64,000 nt of DNA from an uncultured Kiritimatiellota bacterium (GCA_934621385.1 CAKTUI010000001.1:71465-135464); one strand, 5' to 3'; shown: positions 16,074 through 24,828, counted from the stretch's first letter. Numbers and translations are program-made. The notes: generated from the sequence alone by a model not told the origin.

Positions 16074-17261
16074 ATGAAAGCGAAAATGAACATGGTTATT
16101 GCCCAGTCGGGCGGTCCGTCAATGGTCATCAACCAGTCCCTCGTCGGGGCGGTGTTGGAGGCGCGCAAGTCCGCGCGAATCGGGCGCATCCTTGGTGCGC
16201 GGCATGGCATTCTCGGCATTTTGGGGAATGACTACGTTGATTTGCGCAAGGTGTCCGTTCGCAAGCTTGAGGCGATTGCCGAAACGCCGTCCTCCGCGCT
16301 CGGGAGTTGCCGCAAGAAGCCGGATGCCGGCGACTGCCGCCAGATCTTCGAGGCGTTCCGCAAACTGAACGTCGGCTACTTCTTCTATGTTGGCGGGAAC
16401 GATTCGGCGGATGCCGCACGCATTGTCGCTGAAGAGGCCGAGAAGGAGAACTATCCGCTGGTTGTCTACCACATTCCCAAGACGATTGACAACGACCTCC
16501 GCAGCTGCGACCACACGCCGGGCTTCGGGTCGGCGGCGCGGTTTGTCGCGAGTGCCATCAAGGGCGATGACCTGGACAACCGTGCGCTTGGCGGCGTGAA
16601 GATTGACGTCATCATGGGGCGCGATGCGGGCTTTCTGACTGCCGCTTCGGCGCTTGCCCGTGAAAACGAGGGGGATGGGCCGCATCTCATCTATCTGCCC
16701 GAAGTCCCGTTCTCGCTTGAGAAGTTCGAAAAGGACGTGCTGGCCACGATGAAGCGGTATGGGCGGTGCGTCGTCGCCGTGTCGGAGGGCATCCGCGATG
16801 CGAAGGGCGAGTCCATTGGCGCACGCTTTGCCGGTGGCGAGAAGGATTCGCACGGCAATGTCCAGATGAGCGGAACGGGGGCCTTGGGCGACCACTTGGC
16901 CAAGTATCTCAAGTCGACCGGGAAGGTCAGCCGCGTTCGTGCCGACACGTTCGGCTACCTGCAGCGCAGTTTCCCCGGCATCGCGTCGAAGGTTGACCAG
17001 GCGGAGGCGCGGGCGGCGGGTGCCGCCGCCGTCAAGGCCGCCCTCAAGGGTGAACTCTCGAAGGGGACGATTGCCATTCTGCGGGCGAAGGGCAAGAAGT
17101 ATCAGGCGGCCTTTGCGCCCCAGCCCATTGCCACGGCGGCCAAATTCACGCGCAGTGTCCCGAAGACCTACATCGCCCGCAACGGGCATGACGTGACCCC
17201 GGCGTTCATCGACTATGCGCGTCCCCTGGTCGGCGATTTGCCGCACTGCGAAATCTTCTGA
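16074..17261 (+). CDS. pfp: 6-phosphofructokinase, probably PPi-dependent
   Basis: 395 residues from ATG 16074; an in-frame ATG at 16068 lies between the -10 box and the predicted +1 and is rejected. PFK-family motifs: AQSGGPSMVINQSL, GGNDSADAARI, PKTIDNDL and GRDAGFLTAASAL. The lysine in PKTIDND is the residue associated with pyrophosphate rather than ATP use. The enzyme phosphorylates fructose-6-phosphate in glycolysis; with PPi the step is reversible and saves ATP, common in anaerobes. It is followed after 12 bp by rpoN, so the two may share a transcript. Confidence 0.87.
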   Translation: MKAKMNMVIAQSGGPSMVINQSLVGAVLEARKSARIGRILGARHGILGILGNDYVDLRKVSVRKLEAIAETPSSALGSCRKKPDAGDCRQIFEAFRKLNVGYFFYVGGNDSADAARIVAEEAEKENYPLVVYHIPKTIDNDLRSCDHTPGFGSAARFVASAIKGDDLDNRALGGVKIDVIMGRDAGFLTAASALARENEGDGPHLIYLPEVPFSLEKFEKDVLATMKRYGRCVVAVSEGIRDAKGESIGARFAGGEKDSHGNVQMSGTGALGDHLAKYLKSTGKVSRVRADTFGYLQRSFPGIASKVDQAEARAAGAAAVKAALKGELSKGTIAILRAKGKKYQAAFAPQPIATAAKFTRSVPKTYIARNGHDVTPAFIDYARPLVGDLPHCEIF

Positions 17262-17273
17262 TGATGCCGTCCC

Positions 17274-18653
17274 ATGCTTGAGCTGGCGCAACGACAGAAG
17301 CAGGTCCTTGCATTGGCCCCGCGGCAAATGCAGGGGCTGAAGCTCCTCGCGAAGTCCCTCCCGGAACTTCGCGAGGAAATCGTTGCCGAGATGGCGCGAA
17401 ATCCCGCCATTGAGGACGTGGAGCGTCCGCTTGAGACATCGCTCTCAGAAGTTGAGCGTCAGCAGGGTGTGGAAGCACCCGACTACCCGGAGGACGACTT
17501 TACGCCCGGGCAGAACTATGATGAGGAAGCCGCCGAGCGGCGGCAGAGTTTCTTCGATAACCAGGTGAAGACCGAGACGCTTCAGGAACACCTCCTGTCG
17601 CAGTTGCCCGTGTCGGACATTCCCCGGGAGGACTGGCCGCTTGCGGAAGTCCTGATTGGCGATCTGGATGAGAAGGGTTACTACAAGGGTTCGCTGCCGG
17701 ATGCGGAGATGGCGTTCGGGCGAACGGAAGCCCAGGTGCTGGCCGTCCTTGCGAAACTCAGGGAACTCGACCCGCCGGGATGCGGGGCGCGGGATGCCCG
17801 CGAGTGCCTTCTCGCCCAGATTGACACGCTGGATGATTCGCCCTATGAGGAGGACGTCCGCAAGATGATCGACCGGCATCTTGAGGACATCGCCGCCGGA
17901 CGGCTGGAACTGGTGGAGAAGGACCTCGGGCTGACGCATGCGCAGTTCTTGGAGGCACTGAAGGTCCTGCGGTCGCTCGACGGTCGGCCGGGGCGGCAGT
18001 ATCCGAGTGAGCGCGAACGCGTCGAATATGTGAATCCAGAGGTCCATGCGGTGAAGCGCGACGGACGCTGGATTGCCGAGACGGACGAGCGGTCGTTGCC
18101 CGAAATTCGTCTCTCGCGGTCGTTCGCGGCACTTTTGGAAGATCCGCGGCAAACGCCGGAGACGCGGGCCTACATACGGGAGCGCATCGCCGCCGCGCAG
18201 GCGTTCCGCGAGGCCGTGACGAAGCGTCAGCGGACCGTGCAGGACATCGCCCAGGCGATTTTCGACCGTCAGCAGGATTTCTTCGAGAAGGGCTTTGGTG
18301 CACTCAAGCCGCTGACGGAGCTGGAGATTGCCGAGAAGGTGGGGGTGCATGGGACGACGGTCTCGCGCACCGTGCGCGACAAGTACGCCTCGACCCCCCA
18401 GGGAACGATTGAACTGCGGCGTTTCTTCACGTCCGGCATCCAGAAGGCGGACGGCGAAGCGGTCTCCCAGACGGCGGTCTTGGCCAAGTTGCGGGAAATT
18501 GTGTCGGATGAGGACGAGTCCGCGCCCCTGTCGGACGAGAAAATCGCCCAGGCTTTGAAGGCCGCCGGCTTTCCCATTGCGCGGCGGACGGTTGCCAAGT
18601 ATCGCGACAAGTTGGGGATTCCCGGTGCCTCCGACCGCCGAAATATGGTATAA
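17274..18653 (+). CDS. rpoN: RNA polymerase sigma-54 factor
   Basis: 459 residues with the full family layout: a Gln/Leu-rich region I at the N-terminus (LELAQRQKQVLALAPRQMQ), an acidic region II near residues 50-95, the core-binding region, a helix-turn-helix near 350 (EIAEKVGVHGTTVSRTVRDK) and the C-terminal RpoN box ARRTVAKYRDKLGIP. It directs polymerase to -24/-12 promoters and needs AAA+ activators such as the NtrC-type regulator at 2.6-4.0 kb. Its stop codon is embedded in the -10 box of the next gene. Confidence 0.96.
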   Translation: MLELAQRQKQVLALAPRQMQGLKLLAKSLPELREEIVAEMARNPAIEDVERPLETSLSEVERQQGVEAPDYPEDDFTPGQNYDEEAAERRQSFFDNQVKTETLQEHLLSQLPVSDIPREDWPLAEVLIGDLDEKGYYKGSLPDAEMAFGRTEAQVLAVLAKLRELDPPGCGARDARECLLAQIDTLDDSPYEEDVRKMIDRHLEDIAAGRLELVEKDLGLTHAQFLEALKVLRSLDGRPGRQYPSERERVEYVNPEVHAVKRDGRWIAETDERSLPEIRLSRSFAALLEDPRQTPETRAYIRERIAAAQAFREAVTKRQRTVQDIAQAIFDRQQDFFEKGFGALKPLTELEIAEKVGVHGTTVSRTVRDKYASTPQGTIELRRFFTSGIQKADGEAVSQTAVLAKLREIVSDEDESAPLSDEKIAQALKAAGFPIARRTVAKYRDKLGIPGASDRRNMV

Positions 18654-18654
18654 T
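18646..18654 (+). promoter_or_regulatory. Extended -10 promoter of the AI-2E-type permease gene
   Basis: TGG-TATAAT whose TAA is the rpoN stop codon. Predicted +1 is 18661, one base before the ATG. Confidence 0.72.
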
Positions 18655-18661
18655 TCACCTT

Positions 18662-19756
18662 ATGATTGAGTTCTCGGAAGGACAGAGGAAGACGATTACC
18701 TGTGGATTGACGATTTTGTCGTTCACGGTGGTGATGGCGTTTGTTGCGTTTGTCGCCTGGGTCGGGTTGAAGTTCCTCTCATTCGCGAGTTCGGCGATTG
18801 TTCCCGTGTTGCTCGGCTTCTTCCTCTCCCTGTTCTTCAAGCCTTATTATGAATGGTGGAAGAGGATTGTCCCCTCGCAGGGGCTTGCCCTCATCGTGAT
18901 GCTTCTGACGATTTTCATTCCGCTGGCGTTCCTGCTCTGGTATGCGGGGGCCGTGATGGTGGACCAGATTTCGAATCTCGTGCGGCAGGGGCCGTCGCTG
19001 ATTGCCCAGGTAACGGACTGGTTTCGTGTGACATTCCCGAAGATGCGGGCACTTCTGGATCAACTGGGCATCGACTATTCGGACTTCGGTAACCTCTATG
19101 CGAATTATGCGCCGACGGCCCTGCGGGCTGGGTCAAGTGCCTTGAGGTGCCTCGGCGGCGTGCTTTCGGTGCTGGTCGCGCTGATATTTTTCGTTTTCTT
19201 CCTGACGACACGGGAACGCCGCGGTAGCGAGATCGTCGCCCAAATGCCGTTCCTCAAGCCCGACACGCGTGAGTTTGTCGCCGTGCAGATTGACACGTTT
19301 GTCGACATCCTCGTCAGCTTCTTCCAGCGGCAGGCGATTATCTGCCTGATTGAAGGTGTACTGTACGGATCGGGCTTTGCGCTCGTCGGGTTGCCGTATG
19401 GGTTCATGATTGGCTTTCTGCTCGGCGTCCTGAACCTGATTCCGCTTTTCGGTTCGGTCATCTGCCTTCCCGTCGCGCTCCCGCTCGCCTACTTTGCGCA
19501 TGGTGGCTCGGGCTTGCGGCTGGCGCTTGTCCTGTGCGTGTGGGGTCTGGGGCAGGTCCTTGACGGTTATTTCATTACGCCGCGCATCCAGGGCGACAAG
19601 ACGGGCCTTGGCTATGCGGGCGTCATCTTCTCCTTTTTCTTTTGGGCGACGTTACTTGGACCCGTGCTCGGCATGCTCCTTGCGATTCCGCTCTCCGCCT
19701 TCTGCGTCGTACTCTGGCGCGCACTGAAGTCGAAGTACATTAAGCCGGTAGTATGA
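18662..19756 (+). CDS. AI-2E family (PerM/YdiK-type) membrane transporter
   Basis: 364 residues with about eight hydrophobic segments: two near residues 15-65, one near 72-100, a soluble stretch, then clusters near 160-190 and 220-350. The length and the distinctive GLPYGFMIGFLLGVLNLIPLFGS segment and FITPRIQG motif fit the AI-2E transporter family, whose members include Na+/H+ antiporters and exporters with mostly unknown substrates. It is probably co-transcribed with the DEAD helicase gene that starts 4 bp after its stop. Confidence 0.88.
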   Translation: MIEFSEGQRKTITCGLTILSFTVVMAFVAFVAWVGLKFLSFASSAIVPVLLGFFLSLFFKPYYEWWKRIVPSQGLALIVMLLTIFIPLAFLLWYAGAVMVDQISNLVRQGPSLIAQVTDWFRVTFPKMRALLDQLGIDYSDFGNLYANYAPTALRAGSSALRCLGGVLSVLVALIFFVFFLTTRERRGSEIVAQMPFLKPDTREFVAVQIDTFVDILVSFFQRQAIICLIEGVLYGSGFALVGLPYGFMIGFLLGVLNLIPLFGSVICLPVALPLAYFAHGGSGLRLALVLCVWGLGQVLDGYFITPRIQGDKTGLGYAGVIFSFFFWATLLGPVLGMLLAIPLSAFCVVLWRALKSKYIKPVV

Positions 19757-19759
19757 TGA

Positions 19760-21184
19760 GTGAGCGACAGCAAGATTATGTTTGAGAATATGGTATTCGG
19801 TCGACTGGACCAGGAACTGCAGCGGGCAATCAAGGATGCGGGTTACGAGAAGCCGACGCCGATTCAGGAGCAGGCGATTCCCTATCTGCTTGAGGGGCGC
19901 GATCTGATTGGCTGCGCCCAGACGGGCACGGGGAAGACGGCGGCGTTCATGTTGCCGATTCTGAACCACCTCATCAAGGAGCGCAAGCCGCGTCACGTTG
20001 GTCATCCCCGCGCCTTGATCCTCTCCCCGACGCGTGAACTTGCGGCCCAGACGGCCGAGAACGTGCGGACCTACACGAAATATGTCGACCTGCCGTTTGC
20101 CTGCGTCTTCGGCGGAGTCTCTCAGTTCGGTCAGGCGAAGGACATCAAGCGCGGCGCGGAAATCGTCGTCGCCTGTCCGGGGCGGCTCATCGACCTGATG
20201 ACCCAGGGCATCGTCTACTTGGACAATGTGGAGTGCTTCGTCCTGGACGAGGCCGACCGGATGCTCGATATGGGCTTCTTGCCCGACATCAAGCGCATCA
20301 TCTCGAAGTTGCCGAAGGCGCGGCAGTCTCTGTTCTTCTCGGCGACGCTTTCGCCGCAGATCAAGAAACTGGCCGGCGAACTCGTGCAGGATCCGGTGCA
20401 GGTGACGATTTCGCCCGAAGCCCCGACCGTCGACCGCATCAACCAGAAGGTGATGTTCGTCGACAAGCCGCAGAAGGATGCCTTGCTCGTCCATCTTCTT
20501 CAGACGCACCCCGAGTGGACGAAGGTCATCGTCTTCTCGAAGATGCGCCATGGGGCGGACCGCGTCGTCAAGAAACTCCTGCGTGCCGAGATTCCCTGCG
20601 CGGCGATTCATTCCGACAAGACGCAGAACCAGCGGATGCGGGCACTCGACGGTTTCAAGAAGGGTCGCAATCGCGTCCTCGTTGCGACGGACATCGCCAG
20701 TCGCGGCATCGATGTGCCGGATGTCTCGTGTGTCATCAATATGGAGCTTCCGTTGGAGACGGAGAGCTATGTGCACCGCATCGGGCGGACGGCTCGTGCG
20801 GGTGAATCGGGCGCGGCGATTAGTTTTGTCTCCGCCGAGGAGCGCGGACTGCTGAAAGCCGTTGAACGCTTCATCAAGAAGTCCATCCCGGTCGACCGTG
20901 ACCAGCCGTACCATTCCGAGGTCGCCGACCAGCGCAATGGCAAGGCGGGCGAGGGCCTGCCACAGGCACCCTGGATGCGGGGTGGTGGCAATCGTGGCCG
21001 CAAGGAGAATGACCGCCATCAGGGCGGTGGACATGGCGGCGAGCGTAGGGGCGAGAATCGCCGTGGCGGCGGACGCAAGGGGCCGCATGGAGACTTCCAT
21101 CCGAAGGGGAAAGGCGGCCCTCGTCCGGGTGGGCACAAGCCGTCGCACGGGCATCGTCGGACCAATTTCAGCGAAGTCTACTGA
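19760..21184 (+). CDS. DEAD-box ATP-dependent RNA helicase
   Basis: 474 residues. Q motif PTPIQEQAI, motif I AQTGTGKTAAF, PTRELAAQ, DEAD (VLDEADRM), SAT (FFSATL) and motif VI HRIGRTARAG are all present. The last ~75 residues are a Gly/Arg/His-rich tail (RGGGNRGRK and GGHGGERRGENRRGGG) that probably binds RNA, as in RhlE-type helicases. It would unwind RNA in ribosome assembly or mRNA decay. A GTG at 19760 is taken as the start, since the first conserved Phe (MFENMVFGRLD) follows directly; ATG 19778 is an alternative. Confidence 0.94.
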   Translation: MSDSKIMFENMVFGRLDQELQRAIKDAGYEKPTPIQEQAIPYLLEGRDLIGCAQTGTGKTAAFMLPILNHLIKERKPRHVGHPRALILSPTRELAAQTAENVRTYTKYVDLPFACVFGGVSQFGQAKDIKRGAEIVVACPGRLIDLMTQGIVYLDNVECFVLDEADRMLDMGFLPDIKRIISKLPKARQSLFFSATLSPQIKKLAGELVQDPVQVTISPEAPTVDRINQKVMFVDKPQKDALLVHLLQTHPEWTKVIVFSKMRHGADRVVKKLLRAEIPCAAIHSDKTQNQRMRALDGFKKGRNRVLVATDIASRGIDVPDVSCVINMELPLETESYVHRIGRTARAGESGAAISFVSAEERGLLKAVERFIKKSIPVDRDQPYHSEVADQRNGKAGEGLPQAPWMRGGGNRGRKENDRHQGGGHGGERRGENRRGGGRKGPHGDFHPKGKGGPRPGGHKPSHGHRRTNFSEVY

Positions 21185-21228
21185 GTGCGCGGCATTTCGC
21201 CGTCTCAATGAGCGGAAAGGAAGAGGGC

Positions 21229-21801
21229 ATGAAGAAGAATTTTGGACCAAAGGCGTGGTTGTATCCAATGCCTGTCCTGATTATCGGGACATATGACGAG
21301 AACGGCGTTGCGGATGCGATGAATGCCGCCTGGGGCGGCATCAGTCTGGAGGATCGCCTGTCGATTTGTGTGGACGACGCGCACAAGACAACGGCCAATG
21401 TGCTGAAGCGCAAGGCCTTTACCGTTCATGTTGCCGATGCCGCGCATCTGGTGGCGTGCGATTATGTTGGGTTGGTCTCGGGGAAGTCCAACCCTGATAA
21501 GCTGACGAAGACGGGGTTCAAGCTTTCTAAGAGTGCCTTTGTGGACGCGCCGGTTATCGATGACTTGCCGATGGTGCTGGAGTGCGAACTGGTGAGCTAC
21601 GATCCGTCCGATTGCCGGATGGTGGGCAAGATTGTCAATGTCGGCATTGACGAACGTTGCCTGACGGCAGATGGGAAAGTGGATGTTGAGAAGCTTGATC
21701 CAATTGTCTTCGATCCCGTCAACCATGTTTACCGCAAGCTGGGTGCAGAGGCTGGCGCGGCGTTTAAGGCGGGCTTGGTATTGAAGTCCGCCGCGTCGTG
21801 A
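21229..21801 (+). CDS. Flavin reductase-like FMN-binding protein (flavoredoxin type)
   Basis: 190 residues from the ATG at 21229, which has GGAAAGGAAGAGG upstream. The split-barrel flavoreductase fold is indicated by YPMPVLIIGTYDENGVADAMNAAWGG, the SICVDDAHKT strand and the DYVGLVSGKSNPDK loop. Close relatives in anaerobes bind FMN and either transfer electrons or act as oxygen-detoxifying partners; some are annotated as flavoredoxin. It lies 44 bp after the helicase gene. Exact partner unknown. Confidence 0.85.
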   Translation: MKKNFGPKAWLYPMPVLIIGTYDENGVADAMNAAWGGISLEDRLSICVDDAHKTTANVLKRKAFTVHVADAAHLVACDYVGLVSGKSNPDKLTKTGFKLSKSAFVDAPVIDDLPMVLECELVSYDPSDCRMVGKIVNVGIDERCLTADGKVDVEKLDPIVFDPVNHVYRKLGAEAGAAFKAGLVLKSAAS

Positions 21802-21870
21802 AGTCGGGCGGGTTCTGATTCGCCGCGTCCTTTTGTGGTTGCTTCAGGTTGCCGCGTGGTGCGCGATGCC

Positions 21871-22055
21871 TCGGCGCGGCACTTTGAATGGGCCTGCCGG
21901 ACGGCAGGCCGGCAAAACCCGCGCGCGCCACGATGCCGACGGGCAGCGACAGGCCGGCAAGACTATCTGCCGCGTGGGAGGTGAGCGCAACCGTGGAAGC
22001 CGAGACCGAGCGGCAGCTTCGCGCAAGCCCCCGAGCAATCGGTTTTTGGTATAAT
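21871..22055 (+). repeat. Promoter-carrying palindromic intergenic repeat, copy 3
   Basis: Begins GGCGCGGCACTTTGAATGGG, has the 20-nt palindrome at 21891-21910, then the GAGACCGAGCGGCAGCTTCG segment seen in copy 1 and an extended -10 box at its 3' end. Lies between the flavoreductase and rmlD genes. Confidence 0.85.
22047..22055 (+). promoter_or_regulatory. Extended -10 promoter of rmlD
   Basis: TGG-TATAAT at the end of the repeat; predicted +1 is 22062, the A of the ATG, so the message should be leaderless. Confidence 0.75.
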
Positions 22056-22061
22056 ATCAGT

Positions 22062-22913
22062 ATGAAGATTCTCATTACCGGTGGTCGGGGAATGCTGGGG
22101 CGGACGCTCCAGCGTGAATTTGCCGCGCACGAACTCGTTATCGCGGATCTTCCCGAATGGGATGTGACCGCCGATGCGGACTTCGCCGTCGCCGTCTGCC
22201 GGGCTGCGCCAGACCTCATCATCCACTGCGCCGCGATGACGCGGGTGGATGACTGCGAGACGAATCGTGACCTTGCCTTCCGTCTGAATGAAATCGGTTC
22301 GCGCAATGTGGCCCTCGCGGCCAAGATGTGTGGGGCACGGCTCATTGCCATTTCAACGGACTATGTGTTCAGTGGGGAGTCGCCGCAGGAGCCGTGGGCC
22401 TGGGCGGAGACGGATACGCCGCGTCCCCAGACGGTCTACGGTGCGTCAAAACTGGCCGGGGAGCAGATGATTCAGTCCATACTTCCCGAAGCCGTGATTC
22501 TGCGAATTGCCTGGCTCTATGGTTCGGGTGGGCCGAGTTTCGTCCATACGATGGCAAGGTTGGGCGCCCAGGCTGGCGAACCGCTCAAGGTCGTTGACGA
22601 TCAGCGCGGCAATCCGACATCGACGCGGGCTGTCGCGGGAGTCATCCGCTTCCTGATGGAGCGGCCGGATGTGAGTGGCATCGTCCATGCGACGTGCGAG
22701 GGCACGTGCTCATGGTACGATCTGACGGTTGAACTTTTTCGCTTGCTCGGGTTGAAGCGAACGGTGGTGCCGTGCACGACGGCGGACTTTCCGCGTCCTG
22801 CCCCGCGTCCGAAGAACTCGTCCCTCAAAAAGGGCGTGTTGGATGTCCTCGGCTACCGAATGCCGCGCTGGCAGGATGAACTTGTCACGTTCGTCGCGGC
22901 GGAACGGTTTTGA
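22062..22913 (+). CDS. rmlD: dTDP-4-dehydrorhamnose reductase
   Basis: 283 residues of extended short-chain dehydrogenase. The nucleotide-binding GGRGMLGR, the STDYVFSGES motif and the catalytic YGASK are visible, and the C-terminal half keeps the RmlD features (NPTSTRAVAG, HATCEGTCSWYDL). It reduces dTDP-4-keto-L-rhamnose to dTDP-L-rhamnose for surface polysaccharide. The rmlABC genes are not in the window. The start is set by the promoter immediately upstream; the frame is open further 5' but would run through the repeat. Confidence 0.93.
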   Translation: MKILITGGRGMLGRTLQREFAAHELVIADLPEWDVTADADFAVAVCRAAPDLIIHCAAMTRVDDCETNRDLAFRLNEIGSRNVALAAKMCGARLIAISTDYVFSGESPQEPWAWAETDTPRPQTVYGASKLAGEQMIQSILPEAVILRIAWLYGSGGPSFVHTMARLGAQAGEPLKVVDDQRGNPTSTRAVAGVIRFLMERPDVSGIVHATCEGTCSWYDLTVELFRLLGLKRTVVPCTTADFPRPAPRPKNSSLKKGVLDVLGYRMPRWQDELVTFVAAERF

Positions 22914-22926
22914 TGGGAAGATTCGG

Positions 22927-23568
22927 ATGGCAGTATCGCTTGAGTACGAGATGCGGCTGGGTGGCGTCGTCATGGGAATTGACGAGGCGGGGCGTGGTCC
23001 GCTCGCTGGGGGTGTCTACGCGGCGGCTGTCACGGTTCCGCTTGACCGGGCGGCCGAACTGTTGACTGGGGCGTGGCACGACGTGAATGACTCGAAGAAA
23101 CTCACGCCTGCGAAACGCGAGCGCGTGGCGGAAGTTATCCGCACGACGGCGGATTGCACATGGGCGGTGGCTTCGGCCTCGCCGGACGAGATCGACCACC
23201 TGAACATCTTGCGGGCCACGCACCTGGCCATGCGCCGGGCGGCGGAGGCAGTCGCGGCAAAATTGGGCGATTCGCAGGGTCTGGGCATTCTGGTGGATGG
23301 ACTCCCCGTCCCAACATTGCCGTATCCTTCGCAGAATCTCGTAAAAGGCGATGCAAAGTCGCTTTTTATCGCGGCGGCTTCGATTCTGGCGAAGACGGCG
23401 CGGGATGCGGACTGCGACCGAATGGACACCCTTTATCCGGGTTATGGTTTTGCCAAGCATCGGGGCTATCCGACGAAGGAGCACCTTGCGGCCTTGGCGC
23501 GATTGGGACCCTGCCCCGAACACCGGCGGAGCTTCGGACCGGTGGCACAGATGGAGTTAGGAATATGA
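22927..23568 (+). CDS. rnhB: Ribonuclease HII
   Basis: 213 residues. Motifs GIDEAGRGPLAGG (first catalytic Asp-Glu), NDSKKLTPAKRE, the central Asp in GILVDGLPVP and AAASILAKTARD (last Asp) are all present. It cleaves RNA in RNA-DNA hybrids and removes misincorporated ribonucleotides. The ATG at 22927 has GGGAAG upstream; further 5' extension would overlap rmlD. Its stop overlaps the folP start by 4 bp, so rnhB, folP and the exonuclease gene are one unit. Confidence 0.95.
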   Translation: MAVSLEYEMRLGGVVMGIDEAGRGPLAGGVYAAAVTVPLDRAAELLTGAWHDVNDSKKLTPAKRERVAEVIRTTADCTWAVASASPDEIDHLNILRATHLAMRRAAEAVAAKLGDSQGLGILVDGLPVPTLPYPSQNLVKGDAKSLFIAAASILAKTARDADCDRMDTLYPGYGFAKHRGYPTKEHLAALARLGPCPEHRRSFGPVAQMELGI

Positions 23569-24317
23569 AGACAAGAGTCATGGGAATCGTCAATGTCACG
23601 CCCGATTCGTTTTCGGATGGCGGCAAGTACTTTCGGCCTGAAGAGGCCCTCGCTCGTGCGCACAACCTCATCGACGAGGGGGCAGATATCCTCGACCTTG
23701 GGGGCGAATCGACGCGCCCTGGTTCGACGTCGCTGGCGTGGGAGGATGAGTGGGCGCGCATTGAACCGGTGTTGGACGGATTGGTTGGGCGGTCTGCGAA
23801 AACCCCATGCACGCTGCCCATCTCAGTCGATACCTATCATCCCGAGACGGCGGCACGGGCACTGGCGATGGGAGCGAAAATCGTCAATTGTGTCTACCCC
23901 GAGCCAATCTCCGAGATGATTCGCGTTATTCGCGCCTCCGGGCGGCAGGATGCGGAACTCGTCCTGCCGGCGAACAGCCGTCCGCTTATCGAGGCGGCGA
24001 ATGCCGAAGGCCCTTGGCCGATTGGCTACTATCTCGACCCGATGATTGGCTTCGGCACGACCCGCGAAGAGGATCTTGCGCTCCTCGCTGCAACGGCGGA
24101 ACTTGCCGCGCATGGTCCTGTCCTCATCGGGGCCAGCCGCAAGCGGATCGTGAAGAAGCTGACGGGAGAGAAGGTGACGGGCAAGAACCTTGGCGGGAAT
24201 CTCGGTTTGGCCGTTTGGTGCGCCCTGAACGGGGCCAGTGTCGTGCGCGTCCATGACGTGCGTGAGACGGTTCAGGCAATCCGCGTCGTGGAGACGCTGC
24301 AGGCGGCGAAGGCATGA
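23565..24317 (+). CDS. folP: Dihydropteroate synthase, atypical
   Basis: 250 residues. Strong family motifs: GIVNVTPDSFSDGG, LDLGGESTRPGS, SVDTY, DPMIGFGTTREEDL, GASRKR and VVRVHDVRE. The usual pterin-site residues appear kept (Asp of SVD, Asn of IVNC, Asp of DPMIGFG, Lys of SRK, Arg of RVH). However, the usual INDVSG stretch reads IVNCVYP, and the usual MHMxGTP segment is absent, replaced by VLPANSRPL. It should join pABA to hydroxymethyl-dihydropterin diphosphate in folate synthesis. Overlaps rnhB and the next gene by 4 bp each. Confidence 0.87.
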   Translation: MKTRVMGIVNVTPDSFSDGGKYFRPEEALARAHNLIDEGADILDLGGESTRPGSTSLAWEDEWARIEPVLDGLVGRSAKTPCTLPISVDTYHPETAARALAMGAKIVNCVYPEPISEMIRVIRASGRQDAELVLPANSRPLIEAANAEGPWPIGYYLDPMIGFGTTREEDLALLAATAELAAHGPVLIGASRKRIVKKLTGEKVTGKNLGGNLGLAVWCALNGASVVRVHDVRETVQAIRVVETLQAAKA

Positions 24318-24772
24318 TAGAGTTCGCGGCCATCGACTTCGAGACGACGGGCTATGAGAATGGAAATGTCAACGAGCCTTGGCAGCTTGGCCTGGCCCTT
24401 GTTCGGGATGGGCGGATTGTCGAGACGCGTGAGTGGTTCTTCGGTACGCCCCTGACACCCGACGCACAGCCTCTGATGGAGCAATGGGACGACTTCTATC
24501 CGTACCTTGCGGGGCGGCGGCTCGTGGCGCATAACATCTCGACGGAACGCACCATCCTGACGCGTATTGCCCCATTGACGAAGTGGGGTCCATGGACGGA
24601 TACGCTCAAGGTCGCCAAGGCGATGTTCCCTCGGCTGCCGAGCTATGCGCTGGGTGACTTGTGCTCGATTCTTGGCCTTGTTCCGCAGATGGAGGGGCGG
24701 TCTTGGCATGATGGGCTCTACGATGCCGTTGCCTGTGCACAGCTGGCGATTCGCCTGCTTTCGTCATACTAA
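24314..24772 (+). CDS. DEDD-family 3'-5' exonuclease (DnaQ-like)
   Basis: 152 residues, a minimal DnaQ-fold exonuclease. Exo I is FAAIDFETTGY (Asp and Glu), exo II is in AHNISTERTIL (with Glu in place of the usual Asp), and exo III ends in WHDGLYDAVACAQL, with His five residues before Asp (DEDDh type). It could serve as a proofreading-like subunit or an RNA/DNA trimming exonuclease. The gene overlaps folP by 4 bp and ends the rnhB-folP-exonuclease unit. Confidence 0.88.
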   Translation: MIEFAAIDFETTGYENGNVNEPWQLGLALVRDGRIVETREWFFGTPLTPDAQPLMEQWDDFYPYLAGRRLVAHNISTERTILTRIAPLTKWGPWTDTLKVAKAMFPRLPSYALGDLCSILGLVPQMEGRSWHDGLYDAVACAQLAIRLLSSY

Positions 24773-24779
24773 GCGACTT

Positions 24780-24800
24780 CCGCCGCCCGGCGGTTTGCTT
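24780..24800 (+). terminator. Possible weak terminator after the exonuclease gene
   Basis: CCGCCG-CC-CGGCGG hairpin at 24780-24793 with a very short loop, followed by TTTGCTT. Placed 7 bp after the stop codon. Weak because the loop is only two bases and the T tract is short. Confidence 0.35.
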
Positions 24801-24828
24801 CCCCTTGCCTGTGACATTGAAAGGCCCA

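Noticed and set aside
17274..18653. Sigma-54 (-24/-12) promoters for the NtrC-type activator
   Set aside because: Spot checks for TGGCAC-N5-TTGC near gene starts gave no convincing case; the search by eye was not exhaustive.
19652..21268. Long minus-strand open frame opposite the DEAD helicase
   Set aside because: Shadow of the helicase gene; no start signals or motifs.
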